A stretch of DNA of 64,000 bases from Pseudomonas serbica (GCF_028823535.1 NZ_JAQIYM010000007.1:293874-357873); one strand, 5' to 3'. Counted from the first letter of the stretch, positions 16,302 through 26,170 are shown. The notes: a model not told the origin generated them from the sequence alone. Translations and numbers: made by a program.

Positions 16302-17075
16302 ATGATCAAGTCGCTGGATGAATTCCTCAGGGAGATCGACGGGCGCGCCTGCGCCGTGAGCAGCAGCGCCACCGACTACCCGGAAAACTGGGTGATCGAA
16401 GCGCACTCGCATCAAGCCCACCAACTGATCTACGCCATCGAAGGCGTGATGGTGGTGCACTCGGGATTGAGCCAGTGGACGGTGCCGCCCAGCCGTGGGA
16501 TCTGGATGCCGAGCCGGCACATTCACTCGATCCGCTGCGTCGGGCCGTTGAAAATGCGCAGCCTGTTTGTACGTCCCGAGGCGGCTGCGGACATGCCAGC
16601 GGAACCCAGGGCGGTGAGTATTTCGGCGTTGCTCAGTGAGTTGATCAAGGTTTCGGTGCAGATCACTGCGCCCTACGAAGCGGATTCGCGCGAAGGCCGG
16701 GTGATGCGCCTGATCCTCGATGAACTGCGGATCTTGCCGACCCTGCCTTTGCACCTGCCTCAGCCTACGGACCCGCGGATCAAGGCGGTGTGTTCAGCGT
16801 TGCAGCGCGATCCCGGCGATGGCTCGACCCTGGCGCACTGGAGCGCACGCCTGGACCTCGACGAGAAAACCATCCAGCGCCTGTTCCGCAAGGAAACCGG
16901 GATGACCTTTGGCCAATGGCGTCAGCAGGCGCGTTTGCTGCTGGCCCTGGAGCGTATTGCCGTCGGCGAGAAGATCATCGACATTGCCGGAGAGCTGGGC
17001 TACGACAGCCCCAGTGCGTTCACCAGCATGTTCAAGAAACAGTTCGGCAAGACCCCCAGTCATTTCTTCAGGTAA
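16302..17075 (+). CDS. AraC-family transcriptional regulator
   Basis: The 257-residue regulator has an N-terminal cupin-like sensor (EAHSHQAHQLIYAIEGVMVV, PSRGIWMPSRHIHSI). The C-terminal AraC DNA-binding domain has two helix-turn-helix units (LAHWSARLDLDEKTIQRLF and IIDIAGELGYDSPSAFTSMF). The ATG at 16302 begins homology; a longer frame from 16053 runs through the divergent promoter and is rejected. It is divergent from the fsr-like gene, the usual layout for local regulation. Confidence 0.85.
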   Translation: MIKSLDEFLREIDGRACAVSSSATDYPENWVIEAHSHQAHQLIYAIEGVMVVHSGLSQWTVPPSRGIWMPSRHIHSIRCVGPLKMRSLFVRPEAAADMPAEPRAVSISALLSELIKVSVQITAPYEADSREGRVMRLILDELRILPTLPLHLPQPTDPRIKAVCSALQRDPGDGSTLAHWSARLDLDEKTIQRLFRKETGMTFGQWRQQARLLLALERIAVGEKIIDIAGELGYDSPSAFTSMFKKQFGKTPSHFFR

Positions 17076-17140
17076 CCGCGCGCCTGCTCGCGAAGGCGAC
17101 CTTACAGCCAACCCAACTCCCACGGCCGTACCCGATCCAC

Positions 17141-17430
17141 TGTAGGAGCTGGCTTGCCAGCGAAGGCGGTGTGTCAGTCACCAGAGCTGTTGGATGTGCC
17201 GGCCTCTTCGCTGGCAAGCCAGCTCCTACAGGTTCCACAGCGCACACGAAAGCTGCGTATGGCCACAAATCCCTTGTAGGAGCTGGCTTGCCAGCGAAGG
17301 CGGTGTGTCAGTCACCCGTGATGTTGGATGCGCCGACCTCTTCGCTGGCAAGCCAGCTCAGGTTCCACAGCGCACACGAAAGCTGCGTATGGCCACAAAT
17401 CACACTGTAGGAGCTGGCTTGCCAGCGATG
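17141..17430. repeat. REP/BIME cluster with duplicated unit
   Basis: TGTAGGAGCTGGCTTGCCAG (17141) and its facing arm CTTCGCTGGCAAGCCAGCTC form an inverted pair. The unit including the 45-bp spacer GGTTCCACAGCGCACACGAA... repeats with forward arms at about 17142, 17276 and 17408. The second unit lacks the final CTACAG. It lies between the convergent araC and soxG genes, so it may separate their transcripts. Confidence 0.85.
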
Positions 17431-17480
17431 GAGGTCAACGCTGACGCGTGAAGCCTGACACCCCGCGGTGTTCTCAGGTT

Positions 17481-17507
17481 TTTCGCGAGCAGGCTCGCTC
17501 CCACAGG
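17481..17507. repeat. REP element of the second family
   Basis: TTTCGCGAGCAGGCTCGCTC followed by CCACAGG is the GTGGGAGCGAGCCTGCTCGCGAA type of Pseudomonas REP, in inverse orientation to the copy at 24613-24640. It is located 46 bp beyond the end of soxG. Confidence 0.7.
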
Positions 17508-17552
17508 GGGCCGCCGCCCGGCCGCCTGATCGTGAGCGTAGGTATTAATCTT

Positions 17553-18131
17553 TTATGCCATGCCCGAAAACTCCTCCATCGCGTCCAGCAACGCCTCCTG
17601 AAAATAAGCCATCGATGCCCGGTCACAGAGGATATAAAACCTCGGCTGTTGCGCAGCCGTGGCGTTGATCACAATCACGTTGATACGCGCAGCCGATGTC
17701 TGCGCCACGGCCCCGGGGCCGAACACCTGGGTACTCAGATCCACGCCGCAGAGTTTGGCCATGACCTCGGACAAATGCTCGCCACTGAGCTGAAACCACG
17801 CATGGCTGTCCTGGCGCGGCAGCAGGTAGTTGGCTTGATGATCCAACTCCCAGCGAGCCTCTTCGTCGGCGACGCGTTCGCCCTGGTCCTGGGTACTGCC
17901 CAGCAGCAGGTATTCGGTCTGGGACAGGCGCGCTACCCAGCTGCCGTCAACCTGGCTGACGGCGTGGTTGGGCGCGTCTGGCAGCACGAAGTGCCGACCC
18001 TGCAAATAGGCCGCGCTGCCGGCGCCGCGAAAGCCGACCCGGGGCAGGTCGGTCAGGTCAGTCAGCGCACAGCGGGGCAGGAGGGCGAGGGCCGGCTGAC
18101 CGGCGCTGTGTTGTTGTGTCAGGCTGGTCAT
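17553..18131 (-). CDS. soxG: Sarcosine oxidase-type gamma subunit
   Basis: The product is 192 residues, in the size range of SoxG, the small GcvT/YgfZ-like subunit of heterotetrameric sarcosine oxidase. Recognisable stretches are VGFRGAGSAAYLQGRHFVLP and SGEHLSEVMAKLCGVDLSTQVFGPG. It is the last gene of the minus-strand operon, starting 3 bp after the soxA stop. The subunit helps hold the alpha-beta complex around the folate-binding site. Assignment rests partly on position. Confidence 0.85.
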   Translation of the reverse strand: MTSLTQQHSAGQPALALLPRCALTDLTDLPRVGFRGAGSAAYLQGRHFVLPDAPNHAVSQVDGSWVARLSQTEYLLLGSTQDQGERVADEEARWELDHQANYLLPRQDSHAWFQLSGEHLSEVMAKLCGVDLSTQVFGPGAVAQTSAARINVIVINATAAQQPRFYILCDRASMAYFQEALLDAMEEFSGMA

Positions 18132-18134
18132 GGC

Positions 18135-21032
18135 TCAAAGCTCCTGGCGCAGGTTGGCGGGATCGAAAAAGGGTAACGAAACGACTTCGGCCTGGACCAC
18201 GCGGCCACCTTCGACGCGGATCGGGATCCGTTGTCCGGCTGTGCTCTGGTCGATGCCGGCGTACGCCAGGCCGATGATCTTGCCCAGGCTCGCCGAGTAC
18301 TCGCAGGACGTGACGTTGCCGCTGATGTCCGGGCCGTTCAGTACCAGATGACCTTCGAGCGGTTGCAGGCTGTCCCTGGGCAAGGTGAAGCCCACCAGTT
18401 TGCGGGTTTGTGGTTGGGCTTCGAGGATGTCCACCGAGCGGCGCCCGACGAAGAACGGCTTGTTGCGACTGACGGCCCAGCCCATGTCGATTTCCGCCGG
18501 GTGGGTCATGCCATCGGTGTCCTGGCTGATGATCACATGGCCTTTTTCCAGGCGCAGCAAACGCTGGGTCTCCACGCCGAAAGGGCGGATGTCATGGGCC
18601 TTGCCGGCGTTCATCAGCGCGTCCCACAGCGTGAGGCCATGGCGTGCCGGTACGTGGATTTCATAACCCAGTTCGCCGACGAACCCGACCCGCAACAGCC
18701 GCGTCTTGATGCCGGCCACGGTGCCCTGGCGCACGCCGAGGTAGGGGAACGCGGCAGCACTGAGGTCGAGGTCACTGCAAACCTTCTCCAGCACTTTGCG
18801 CGAGTCGGGGCCGGCGACGTTGACCGCGCAGATCGCAGCCGTGACGTTGGCGACGTCCACGTCCAGTCGCCATTGCGCGTTCCACTTGAGCATCTGCTGA
18901 TAGATGCGATCCACGCCGCTGGTGGTGGCGGTGACGTAGAAGTGATTTTCGGCGAACCGCGCGCAGACGCCGTCGTCGATCACCACCCCGTGTTCATTGG
19001 TCATCAGCGCATAACGGGATCGCCCGATCGGCTGCTTGAGGAAGGCAAAGGTGTACATCCGGTTGAGCAGTTCGGCGGCGTCCGGGCCGCGCACATCCAG
19101 CCCGCCCAGGGTCGAGACGTCGATGATGCCGACCTTGTTGCGCACATGCAGCGCTTCGGCCTGCATGCACGCCTCGCGGTCCCTGGCATGGCCGTAGTAG
19201 GCCGGGCGCTGCCAGATGCCCGCCGGCATCATCTTCGCCCCGGCCTGCAGGTGCCGGGCATGCATGGGGGTTTGCCGATACGGGTCGAAGGCGCGACCGG
19301 CGACGTGGGCGAGTTTTTCCGCGACAAAGGGTGGGCGTGCGGTGGTCACCCCGGTTTCGCTGATGTTGCGCTGGGTGGCCCAGGCGACCAGGCGCGCGGT
19401 CGGCAGCGCCGAGTGACGGCCTTGCGAGGGGCCCATGCCCACAGTGGAATAACGCTTGACCAGTTGCACGTCGCGATAGCCGATGCGCGTGGCATTGACG
19501 ATGTCCGCCACTTGCAGGTCCTCGTCGAAATCGACGAAGTCCTTGCCTTTGGGGTGGGGGAAGATCGGCCAGTTGAAGTTGACCCGCACCTCGCTGCTCA
19601 AGGGCACCCGTTGCGCGCCGACCGCAAGCCCGAGCGCAGCGGCGGCGTCGGCCCCGGCATTGACGCCGTCGGCGATCACGTTGTCGAGACGGTGACGGCC
19701 ATTGACCGAGCCTGCGACTGCGAGGTTCTGCGGCAGCCCGCTGAGGGTGAATTCAGCGCGTTGATCGTCGTAGGCCAGCTTGCCACCGGCCTGGCACAGC
19801 AGTTGATAGACCGGCATGTAGCCGGCGGACATGCACAGCAGGTCGCAGGCCAGGTGCTGCCCGCTCTCGGCGACCTGGCCCTGGGCGGTGATCTGGCGCA
19901 CGTCGACGCCGTTGACGTGGCGCAGGCCTTTTTCGTGCAGGGCTTCGTACACGGTGCTGTTGCGCTGGCAGGGGATCTTGCGTTGCGCCAGCGCGGCGAG
20001 CAGGGCTTCATCGCACGGGCCATGACGCAGGTCCACCACCGCGGCGACTTCCACGCCCTGGTCAAACAGATCCAGCGCGGCGAGATAACCGTCATCGTTG
20101 CCAGTCAGCACCACCGCGCGCTTGCCCGGCTTGACCGCGTACAGCTTCATCAGGCGCTGTGCGGCGCTGGTCAGCATCACGCCGGGCAAGTCGTTATTGC
20201 GAAACACCACCGGCTGGTCGAACGCACCGCTGCACACCAGGCACTGGCGGGCGCGCACCTTGTACATCCGTTTACCCTGGATCACCGGCAGGTAGTTGTC
20301 GGTGAACCAGGCGTTGCAGGTCGCCTCGGTAAGGATGCGGATATTGGCGTGCTGCTGCACCGCCGCCAGCAGTTCGCGGCGCAAGGCGTCGGCGCGGGTA
20401 CCGGCGATGTCGAAGCGCGCATAGGTCAGCGACCCGCCGAGAACCGGCTGTTGCTCGACGAGCAGCACCTTGGCCCCGGCGTTGGCCGCGGTCAGTGCCG
20501 CGTGCAGTCCGGCGGGACCGGCGCCGATCACGGCGAGGTCGGTGAACAGGTAGGCCTTGTCGTAGTATTCGGGCTGGAACTTGAGGTCCAGGATGCCCAG
20601 GCCGGCCTTCTTGCGAATGATCGGTTCCCAGACTTTCCACATGCCCTTGGGCTTGTAGAACGAGCGGTAGTAGAAGCCCACCGGCATGAATTTGGAGAAC
20701 TTGCCCAGGTACGCATCGCGGTCGTTGTCCAGCGAGCCATTGACGTTCTGCGCCGTCACCTGCAAACCAGCCGCCAGCGCGTGGGCATCGGCCAGGACGT
20801 TGGGTTCCTGGGGCAGTTGCACCAGGCTGTTGGCGTCCTGCCCGGCCATGGTCAGCGGGCCACGCGGGCGATGGTATTTGAACGAGCGGGAAATCAGGAA
20901 GCGGCCGTTGGCGAGCAGGGCGCTGGCGATGCTGTCGCCTTGCAGGCCTTGGAACGGTTGGCCATCGAAGCTGAAATCAAGGGGCTGGTCACGGTCGATC
21001 AGCAGGCCCATCGGGGCGGGTAGGCGGTTCAT
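18135..21032 (-). CDS. soxA: Sarcosine oxidase-type alpha subunit
   Basis: The 965-residue protein has three parts. The N-terminal ferredoxin-like domain includes SRSFKYHRPRGPL. An FAD/NAD-binding domain follows with VIGAGPAGLHAA at 168-179. The C-terminal third is an aminomethyltransferase (GcvT-like) folate domain (GDLDLSAAAF-type region, then VGFVGELGYEIHVP). Heterotetrameric sarcosine oxidase oxidises N-methyl amino acids and passes the methyl-derived carbon to tetrahydrofolate, giving 5,10-methylene-THF. The start at 21032 overlaps soxD by ATGA; a longer frame to 21161 runs into soxD. The enzyme is cytoplasmic. The substrate may not be sarcosine, because this operon differs from the usual glyA-soxBDAG order. 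Confidence 0.9.
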   Translation of the reverse strand: MNRLPAPMGLLIDRDQPLDFSFDGQPFQGLQGDSIASALLANGRFLISRSFKYHRPRGPLTMAGQDANSLVQLPQEPNVLADAHALAAGLQVTAQNVNGSLDNDRDAYLGKFSKFMPVGFYYRSFYKPKGMWKVWEPIIRKKAGLGILDLKFQPEYYDKAYLFTDLAVIGAGPAGLHAALTAANAGAKVLLVEQQPVLGGSLTYARFDIAGTRADALRRELLAAVQQHANIRILTEATCNAWFTDNYLPVIQGKRMYKVRARQCLVCSGAFDQPVVFRNNDLPGVMLTSAAQRLMKLYAVKPGKRAVVLTGNDDGYLAALDLFDQGVEVAAVVDLRHGPCDEALLAALAQRKIPCQRNSTVYEALHEKGLRHVNGVDVRQITAQGQVAESGQHLACDLLCMSAGYMPVYQLLCQAGGKLAYDDQRAEFTLSGLPQNLAVAGSVNGRHRLDNVIADGVNAGADAAAALGLAVGAQRVPLSSEVRVNFNWPIFPHPKGKDFVDFDEDLQVADIVNATRIGYRDVQLVKRYSTVGMGPSQGRHSALPTARLVAWATQRNISETGVTTARPPFVAEKLAHVAGRAFDPYRQTPMHARHLQAGAKMMPAGIWQRPAYYGHARDREACMQAEALHVRNKVGIIDVSTLGGLDVRGPDAAELLNRMYTFAFLKQPIGRSRYALMTNEHGVVIDDGVCARFAENHFYVTATTSGVDRIYQQMLKWNAQWRLDVDVANVTAAICAVNVAGPDSRKVLEKVCSDLDLSAAAFPYLGVRQGTVAGIKTRLLRVGFVGELGYEIHVPARHGLTLWDALMNAGKAHDIRPFGVETQRLLRLEKGHVIISQDTDGMTHPAEIDMGWAVSRNKPFFVGRRSVDILEAQPQTRKLVGFTLPRDSLQPLEGHLVLNGPDISGNVTSCEYSASLGKIIGLAYAGIDQSTAGQRIPIRVEGGRVVQAEVVSLPFFDPANLRQEL

Positions 21033-21319
21033 CCGGCGATCTCCTGGGTGTCGACGCGAGCGGTGAAAAGTTCTTTGGGGTCGAAGGTGCGCAGGATTTC
21101 GTCGGTCACCGTGTGACGTTCCGCGAGAAACCAGTAGCTCGAAGGCGTGTGCATCCACCATTCGCGCACCACGCCGGCGAGGTTGTCGGTGTTGAACACG
21201 TAGTCAGCCCACTCGGCATCGCTGCACGTCACTGGATCGGGCATGGGCTTGAACTCACCGCCATAGGTGAACTCACTGATGTTGCGTGGCCCGTTAAGCG
21301 GGCAATGGATGATTTTCAT
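21029..21319 (-). CDS. soxD: Sarcosine oxidase-type delta subunit with altered zinc site
   Basis: The 96-residue subunit aligns with SoxD through MKIIHCPLNGPRNISEFTYG and VREWWMHTPSSYWFLAERHT. Family members bind zinc through a CPxCG motif and an HxxxC motif. Here the second cysteine of the first motif is Asn9, and the expected cysteine four residues after His57 is Ser61. Cys6 and His57 remain. Zinc binding is therefore probably lost or altered. It is coupled to soxA (4-bp overlap) and lies 13 bp after soxB. Confidence 0.85.
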   Translation of the reverse strand: MKIIHCPLNGPRNISEFTYGGEFKPMPDPVTCSDAEWADYVFNTDNLAGVVREWWMHTPSSYWFLAERHTVTDEILRTFDPKELFTARVDTQEIAG

Positions 21320-21332
21320 GGTCCGCTCTCCC

Positions 21333-22574
21333 TCAGTGACTGGCCGCCGTGGCGCCCATTTCGTTGACTTGCCGGAAGGTCGAGAAGCGCTCCAGGCCGA
21401 ACGGCTTGATCAGCTCCGGGACCTTGCCGCCGCTGGCCACCAGTTCGGCCATGGTCTTGCCGCAGATGGGCGTGGCCTTGAAGCCCCAGGTACCCCAACC
21501 GGCGTCCAGGTAATAATTTTTCACCGGCGACAGGCCCATGATCGGGCTGTAGTCGGGGGTCATGTCGGTGATCCCGGCCCACTGGCGCATCAGCTTGGCG
21601 TTGGCCAGGAACGGGAACATCTCGATGGCGTGGGCCAGCAGGCTTTCCTTCAAATCGAGCGTGGAACGGGTGTTGAACAGCGGGTACGGATCGGAGCCAC
21701 CGCCGAACACCACCTCGCCGCGGCTGGTCTGTTGCACATAACAGTGCAGCGCCGATGAGCTCACCAGTGGATCGAGAAAGGGCTTGAACGGCTGGGTGAC
21801 CATGGCTTGCAGCGGGAAGGTCTGGATCGGCGAGCGAATCCCGGCCTTGGCCATCAGGAGCGAGCTGTGCCCGGCAATCGCCTGCACCGCGCAGCCGCAC
21901 TTGATCGTGCCGCGATTGGTCTTCACGGCGGTGATCGCACCGTTCTCGATGATCAGGTCCTGCACTTCGGTGAGCTGGTGGATTTCCACGCCGCGCTTGG
22001 CCGCCTGCTTGGCGTAGCCCCAGGCCACGGCATCGTGGCGTGCGGTGGCGCCGTCGATGTGCCAGAGGCCGGCGATCACCGGCAGGTGGCCGGGGTCGAG
22101 GTTGAGGCTGGGCACCAGTTCGCGGATCTGCTGGCGGTCGATCATTTCGGTGCGCCCGCCGAAGTGCTTGTTGACCTCGGCACGCTGGCGGAACGAGCGC
22201 ACGGTGGCATCGGTGTGGGCCAGGGTCAGTTGGCCGCGCTCGGAGTACATGATGTTGAAATCGAATTCGTTGGACAGGCCCTGGAACATCCGCACCGATT
22301 CGGCATAGAAACGCACGCCTTCGCTGGTCAGGTAATTGGAGCGGATCACCGCCGTGTTGCGCGCGGTGTTACCGCCGCCCAGATAGGATTTTTCCAGCAC
22401 CGCGATGTTGCTGATGCCGTGGTACCTGGACAGGTAATACGCGGTGGCCAGGCCGTGGCCACCGGCACCGATGATCACCACGTCATAGCTTGATTTCAGC
22501 TCGCGCGGTGGCGGCAGGTCCACTTCGACCGGGTATTCGGAACTCAATCCGTACTTCAGGAGATTGAAGGGCAT
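21333..22574 (-). CDS. soxB: Sarcosine oxidase-type beta subunit
   Basis: The product has 413 residues, the normal SoxB length. It carries an N-terminal FAD-binding Rossmann motif [17 protein letters not shown] (32-48) and [20 protein letters not shown] substrate-domain text ([15 protein letters not shown]). The C-terminal FAD region reads [19 protein letters not shown]. This subunit carries the amine-oxidising FAD and, in the family, covalent FMN. Its first 19 bp overlap the folD 3' end, so it is translationally coupled to the folate genes. Confidence 0.9.
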   Translation of the reverse strand: MPFNLLKYGLSSEYPVEVDLPPPRELKSSYDVVIIGAGGHGLATAYYLSRYHGISNIAVLEKSYLGGGNTARNTAVIRSNYLTSEGVRFYAESVRMFQGLSNEFDFNIMYSERGQLTLAHTDATVRSFRQRAEVNKHFGGRTEMIDRQQIRELVPSLNLDPGHLPVIAGLWHIDGATARHDAVAWGYAKQAAKRGVEIHQLTEVQDLIIENGAITAVKTNRGTIKCGCAVQAIAGHSSLLMAKAGIRSPIQTFPLQAMVTQPFKPFLDPLVSSSALHCYVQQTSRGEVVFGGGSDPYPLFNTRSTLDLKESLLAHAIEMFPFLANAKLMRQWAGITDMTPDYSPIMGLSPVKNYYLDAGWGTWGFKATPICGKTMAELVASGGKVPELIKPFGLERFSTFRQVNEMGATAASH

Positions 22575-23452
22575 ACGGCCTCCGATTGGCTATGGTGTTG
22601 CATAAGGGCCGCGGTCACGGTGTTTTTCATCAGGAAGGCAATGGTCATCGGCCCGACACCACCGGGTACCGGGGTGATCGCCGCAACCTGGGGCAGGGCA
22701 CTGTCGAAGTCGACATCGCCGACCAGGCGGCTGCGACCGGCGTCGTCGATGCGATTGATACCAACGTCGATCACCACCGCACCGGGCTTGAGCCAACTGG
22801 CGTCGATCAGGCGCGGACGGCCCACGGCGGCGATGACGATGTCGGCCTGGCGGCACAGGGCTTGCGGGTCCGGGCTGCGCGAGTGGAGCACGGTCACCGA
22901 GCAGTCGGCCTTGAGCAACAGGGCGACCATGGGCTTGCCGACGATGTTCGAGCGGCCGATCACCACCGCGTGCTTGCCGCGCAGATCGCCGCAGGTTTGC
23001 TCCAGCAGATACAGGCAACCGCTAGGCGTGCAAGGCGCGAGCACCGGGCGGCCCTGGCTGAGGCCTCCGACGTTTTCACTGTGGAAACCGTCGACGTCCT
23101 TGCCCGGATCGATGGCTTGCAGTGCCCGCAGTTCATCGACATGGGCAGGCAAGGGCAGTTGCAGGAGAACGCCGTGGATCGAGGGATCGGCATTCAGGCG
23201 GGCGATCAGCTCGAGCAGCTGTTCGGTGCGGGTGTCGCTGGGCAGGCGATGTTCCAAGGAGCGGATGCCGACCTCTTCGGCGCGCAGGATCTTGTTGCGC
23301 ACATACACCTGGCTGGCCGGGTCGCTGCCGACCAGGATCACCGCCAGGGCCGGCTGGATGTCTCGCGCACGCAGGCGGTCGACGTCCTTGCGGACCTCGA
23401 TCAACACCCGGGCGGCGGCGGCTTTGCCGTCAATCAGTCGGGGAGTGTTCAC
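22556..23452 (-). CDS. folD: Bifunctional methylene-THF dehydrogenase / methenyl-THF cyclohydrolase
   Basis: The 298-residue enzyme shows FolD signatures: [14 protein letters not shown] with the catalytic Tyr/Lys pair, [36 protein letters not shown] and [16 protein letters not shown]. It converts 5,10-methylene-THF to 10-formyl-THF. Its position between purU and soxB means the one-carbon unit released by the sox enzyme can be oxidised and then hydrolysed. It is likely a pathway-dedicated paralogue rather than the housekeeping folD. It overlaps purU by 4 bp. Confidence 0.95.
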   Translation of the reverse strand: MNTPRLIDGKAAAARVLIEVRKDVDRLRARDIQPALAVILVGSDPASQVYVRNKILRAEEVGIRSLEHRLPSDTRTEQLLELIARLNADPSIHGVLLQLPLPAHVDELRALQAIDPGKDVDGFHSENVGGLSQGRPVLAPCTPSGCLYLLEQTCGDLRGKHAVVIGRSNIVGKPMVALLLKADCSVTVLHSRSPDPQALCRQADIVIAAVGRPRLIDASWLKPGAVVIDVGINRIDDAGRSRLVGDVDFDSALPQVAAITPVPGGVGPMTIAFLMKNTVTAALMQHHSQSEAVCPSIS

Positions 23453-24315
23453 CGGAAGATCACCGTTCGGTCCTGGTTGAGGAAGACCCGGTGCTCCAGG
23501 TGGTACTTGACCGCCTTCGACAGGGCCACGGTCTCGGTGTCGCGGCCGGTGGCCACGAGGTCGTCCGGCAGGTAGACGTGATCGACCCGCTGCACTTCCT
23601 GCTCGATGATCGGACCCTCATCGAGATCGCTGGTGACGTAGTGGGCGGTGGCGCCGATCAGCTTCACGCCGCGCTGGTACGCCTGGTGATAGGGCTTGGC
23701 GCCCTTGAAACCGGGGAGGAAGGAATGGTGAATGTTGATCGCCCGACCGGAGAGTTGCTTGCACAGGTCGTCGGAGAGGATTTGCATGTAGCGCGCCAGC
23801 ACCACCAGTTCGGTGCCGGTGTCGTCGACCACCTTCATTAGTTCGGCTTCCTGGCGGGCCTTGGTGTCCTTGGTCACCGGCAGGTAGATGAACCGGATGC
23901 CCTCGCGCTCGGCCATGGGCCGCAGGTCGAGGTGGTTGGAGACGATGGCGGTGATGGTCATGTCCATCTCGCCCTTGTGGTAGCGGTAGAGTAGGTCGGT
24001 CAGGCAATGGTCGAACTTGCTCACCATCAGCAGCACGCGCATGGGTTCGCGGGTGTCATGCAGTTCCCACTGCATGTCGAAGGCCTGGGCGACGTCGCTG
24101 AAACCGGCCTTGATCTGCTGGATATCCCCGGCGTGGCCATCGTTGAAACGGAACACCGCGCGCATGAAAAAGCGCCCGCTGAAATCGTCGTCGAATTGCG
24201 CCATCTCCCCGATGTAGCAACCGTTGTCCGCGAGATAAGTGGTGACGGCCGCGACAATGCCCGACACCGCGGGACAGGTGATCTTGATGATGAAATGGTT
24301 TTTCTCGTGTTGCAT
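23449..24315 (-). CDS. purU: Formyltetrahydrofolate deformylase
   Basis: The 288-residue enzyme has an N-terminal ACT domain (residues ~5-85: [21 protein letters not shown]) and a formyltransferase-fold hydrolase domain. The latter has [20 protein letters not shown] and [17 protein letters not shown], which include the catalytic Asn/His/Asp set. It hydrolyses 10-formyl-THF to formate and THF, regenerating folate for the demethylase. It is the first gene of the purU-folD-soxBDAG operon. Confidence 0.95.
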   Translation of the reverse strand: MQHEKNHFIIKITCPAVSGIVAAVTTYLADNGCYIGEMAQFDDDFSGRFFMRAVFRFNDGHAGDIQQIKAGFSDVAQAFDMQWELHDTREPMRVLLMVSKFDHCLTDLLYRYHKGEMDMTITAIVSNHLDLRPMAEREGIRFIYLPVTKDTKARQEAELMKVVDDTGTELVVLARYMQILSDDLCKQLSGRAINIHHSFLPGFKGAKPYHQAYQRGVKLIGATAHYVTSDLDEGPIIEQEVQRVDHVYLPDDLVATGRDTETVALSKAVKYHLEHRVFLNQDRTVIFR

Positions 24316-24612
24316 GACACGTCCTCGGGATGATGGCGGCAGCTCATCGCATAGCGAAAAAATGTCAGCGGACAGCGAGGCTCATTCCTTGAGCGCATTT
24401 TCTTGGTGGGAATATAATATTCCTGTAGGTGGCTTTATAGGGGAAAGGGTGGGGGTGCGTCCAGAGGTTTTTGTGAAAGTTTTTTAACTGGTGGGAAATT
24501 TATTGGCTGAGCAACGTGTAGTTGAAATGCCTGTAGGCGCTAGTTTGAAGGCGCCGGCATGCTGGCAATGCCGGCCTGACAGCCAACCGGAATTTTGCGG
24601 CTGTACGCGATA

Positions 24613-24715
24613 CCTGTGGGAGCGAGCCTGCTCGCGAAAAACCTGAGAGCGCCGCAGGGCGTCAGGCTCCCTGCGTCATCATTGGCCTCCATCGCTGGCA
24701 AGCCAGCTCCTTCAG
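24613..24715. repeat. REP elements between purU and the divergent amine operon
   Basis: CCTGTGGGAGCGAGCCTGCT (24613) starts a REP of the second family. ATCGCTGGCAAGCCAGCTCC (24691-24710) is a half-element of the first family. The rest of 24316-24855 holds no gene: an AT-rich stretch at about 24400-24500 probably contains the purU-operon promoter, and the operator-like repeats lie at 24795-24846. Confidence 0.65.
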
Positions 24716-24794
24716 TGGATCGGGGGCGGCCGTGGGAGAGGGGTTATCTGTCAGGCCGCCAAGTCATCCCCAACGAAGATACCAACCTTGCACG

Positions 24795-24846
24795 CATGAA
24801 ATTAAACCTGTATTTTTTCATGAAATTAGAACTATAAAATTTCATG
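24795..24846 (+). promoter_or_regulatory. Candidate operator: repeated CATGAAATTA
   Basis: CATGAAATTA occurs as exact direct repeats at 24795-24804 and 24819-24828. An inverted near-copy AAATTTCATG lies at 24837-24846, just before the first gene of the operon. The 24-bp spacing is close to two helical turns. It is a plausible site for the XRE-cupin regulator encoded two genes downstream. Confidence 0.5.
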
Positions 24847-24855
24847 GAGCCGGTA

Positions 24856-26145
24856 ATGTTTCAGCAATCCACCCAGCATGTCGCCAGCTACTACGCCCAC
24901 ACCTGCGCCGACCGCCTGGTCAATCGAACGGCATTGGAAGGCGAGCAAAACACCGATGTGCTGATCATCGGCGCCGGCTTCAGCGGCTTGCACACGGCGC
25001 TACGCCTGGCCCTGGCCGGCAAACGCGTGACCTTGCTGGAAGCCAGTCGCGTCGCCTGGGCCGCATCGGGACGTAACGGCGGCCAGGCCATTCTCGGATG
25101 GTCCTGTGACATGCCACCGCTGGAAGCCGCGCTGGGACATGAACGCGCACGGCGCTTGTGGGACGGCATGCGCTGGGCAGCAAAAGAGTTGCGCCAATTA
25201 CCCGTACGCCATGGCTTCGATTGCGACTACCGCCCCGGCCATCTATGGACTTCCGTGATGCCACGCCGGGTCAGCCTCTTGACCGAATGGCAACACGAAG
25301 CCAGCCACAAATGGGGGCATGACGGTTTGCGCTTCATCGAGCGCGCCCAGTTGCCCGAGTGGGTGGCCAGCGAGCGCTATCAGGCCGGCCTGTTCGACCC
25401 CGAAGGCGGGCACTTGAACCCGCTGAAACTGGCCTTGGGGCTGGCCGCCGCGATTGAGCGGGCGGGTGGTGTGATTCATGAACAAAGCAAGGCGATGAAT
25501 TATCACGAGGACAAAAACGGCTACGTGGTCACCACCGACCGCGGTCGCATCCGCGCCGATGTCCTGGTCCTGGCCTGCAATGCCTACCTGGACCGGCTCG
25601 ACCCGCAGCTATCGAGTTGCGTACTGCCCGTTGGCACCTATCAAGTGGCCACGGCACCGATGTCCGAGGCCCAGGCCACCGCGCTGCTACCGGGCAATGT
25701 CTGCGTCACCGACAACCAGTTCGTGCTCGATTATTTCCGCCGCACGCCGGACAACCGGCTGCTGTTCGGCGGCGGCTGCACCTATCTGGGGGGCATGCCC
25801 AAGGACATTGCCGGTGCCACCCGGCCGTGCCTGGAAAGGGTGTTCCCCCAATTGAAGGGCATTGAACTGGAGTTCGCCTGGGGCGGGCACATTGACCTGA
25901 CGCTCAAGCGCACGCCCGACATCGGTCGACGCGGCGACCTCTACTGGTTGCAGGGCTACTCCGGGCACGGCGTGCTGCCAACCCTGGCCGGGGCACGGGC
26001 GGTGTCCGACGCCATTCTCGGCCAGCCGGATGAGTTGGCGTTGTATCAGGGTTTGAGCAACGCCAGCTTTCCCGGCGGGAAATACATGGCAGCGCCGCTG
26101 GAAGCCATCGGCAAAGCCTGGTACCGGCTGCGCGACAGCATTTGA
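24856..26145 (+). CDS. FAD-dependent amine oxidase-like protein (PuuB/DAO family)
   Basis: The protein has 429 residues from the ATG at 24856, chosen because GGAGCCGGTA precedes it; an in-frame ATG at 24844 is possible. The FAD-binding motif is VLIIGAGFSGLHTALRLALA, with the following SGRNGGQAILGW typical of PuuB-type gamma-glutamylputrescine oxidases and related D-amino-acid-oxidase-like enzymes. The late motif is LQGYSGHGVLPTLAGARAVS. It probably oxidises a primary or secondary amine, perhaps a gamma-glutamylated one made by the ligase at 26750. It starts a three-gene operon. Confidence 0.85.
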   Translation: MFQQSTQHVASYYAHTCADRLVNRTALEGEQNTDVLIIGAGFSGLHTALRLALAGKRVTLLEASRVAWAASGRNGGQAILGWSCDMPPLEAALGHERARRLWDGMRWAAKELRQLPVRHGFDCDYRPGHLWTSVMPRRVSLLTEWQHEASHKWGHDGLRFIERAQLPEWVASERYQAGLFDPEGGHLNPLKLALGLAAAIERAGGVIHEQSKAMNYHEDKNGYVVTTDRGRIRADVLVLACNAYLDRLDPQLSSCVLPVGTYQVATAPMSEAQATALLPGNVCVTDNQFVLDYFRRTPDNRLLFGGGCTYLGGMPKDIAGATRPCLERVFPQLKGIELEFAWGGHIDLTLKRTPDIGRRGDLYWLQGYSGHGVLPTLAGARAVSDAILGQPDELALYQGLSNASFPGGKYMAAPLEAIGKAWYRLRDSI

Positions 26146-26170
26146 ATCGGCCATTTCTGGAAGCCATTAG

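Noticed and set aside
18231..21023. 930-codon plus-strand ORF
   Set aside because: It is the antisense shadow of soxA, whose domains are clear; high GC content produces such long open frames.
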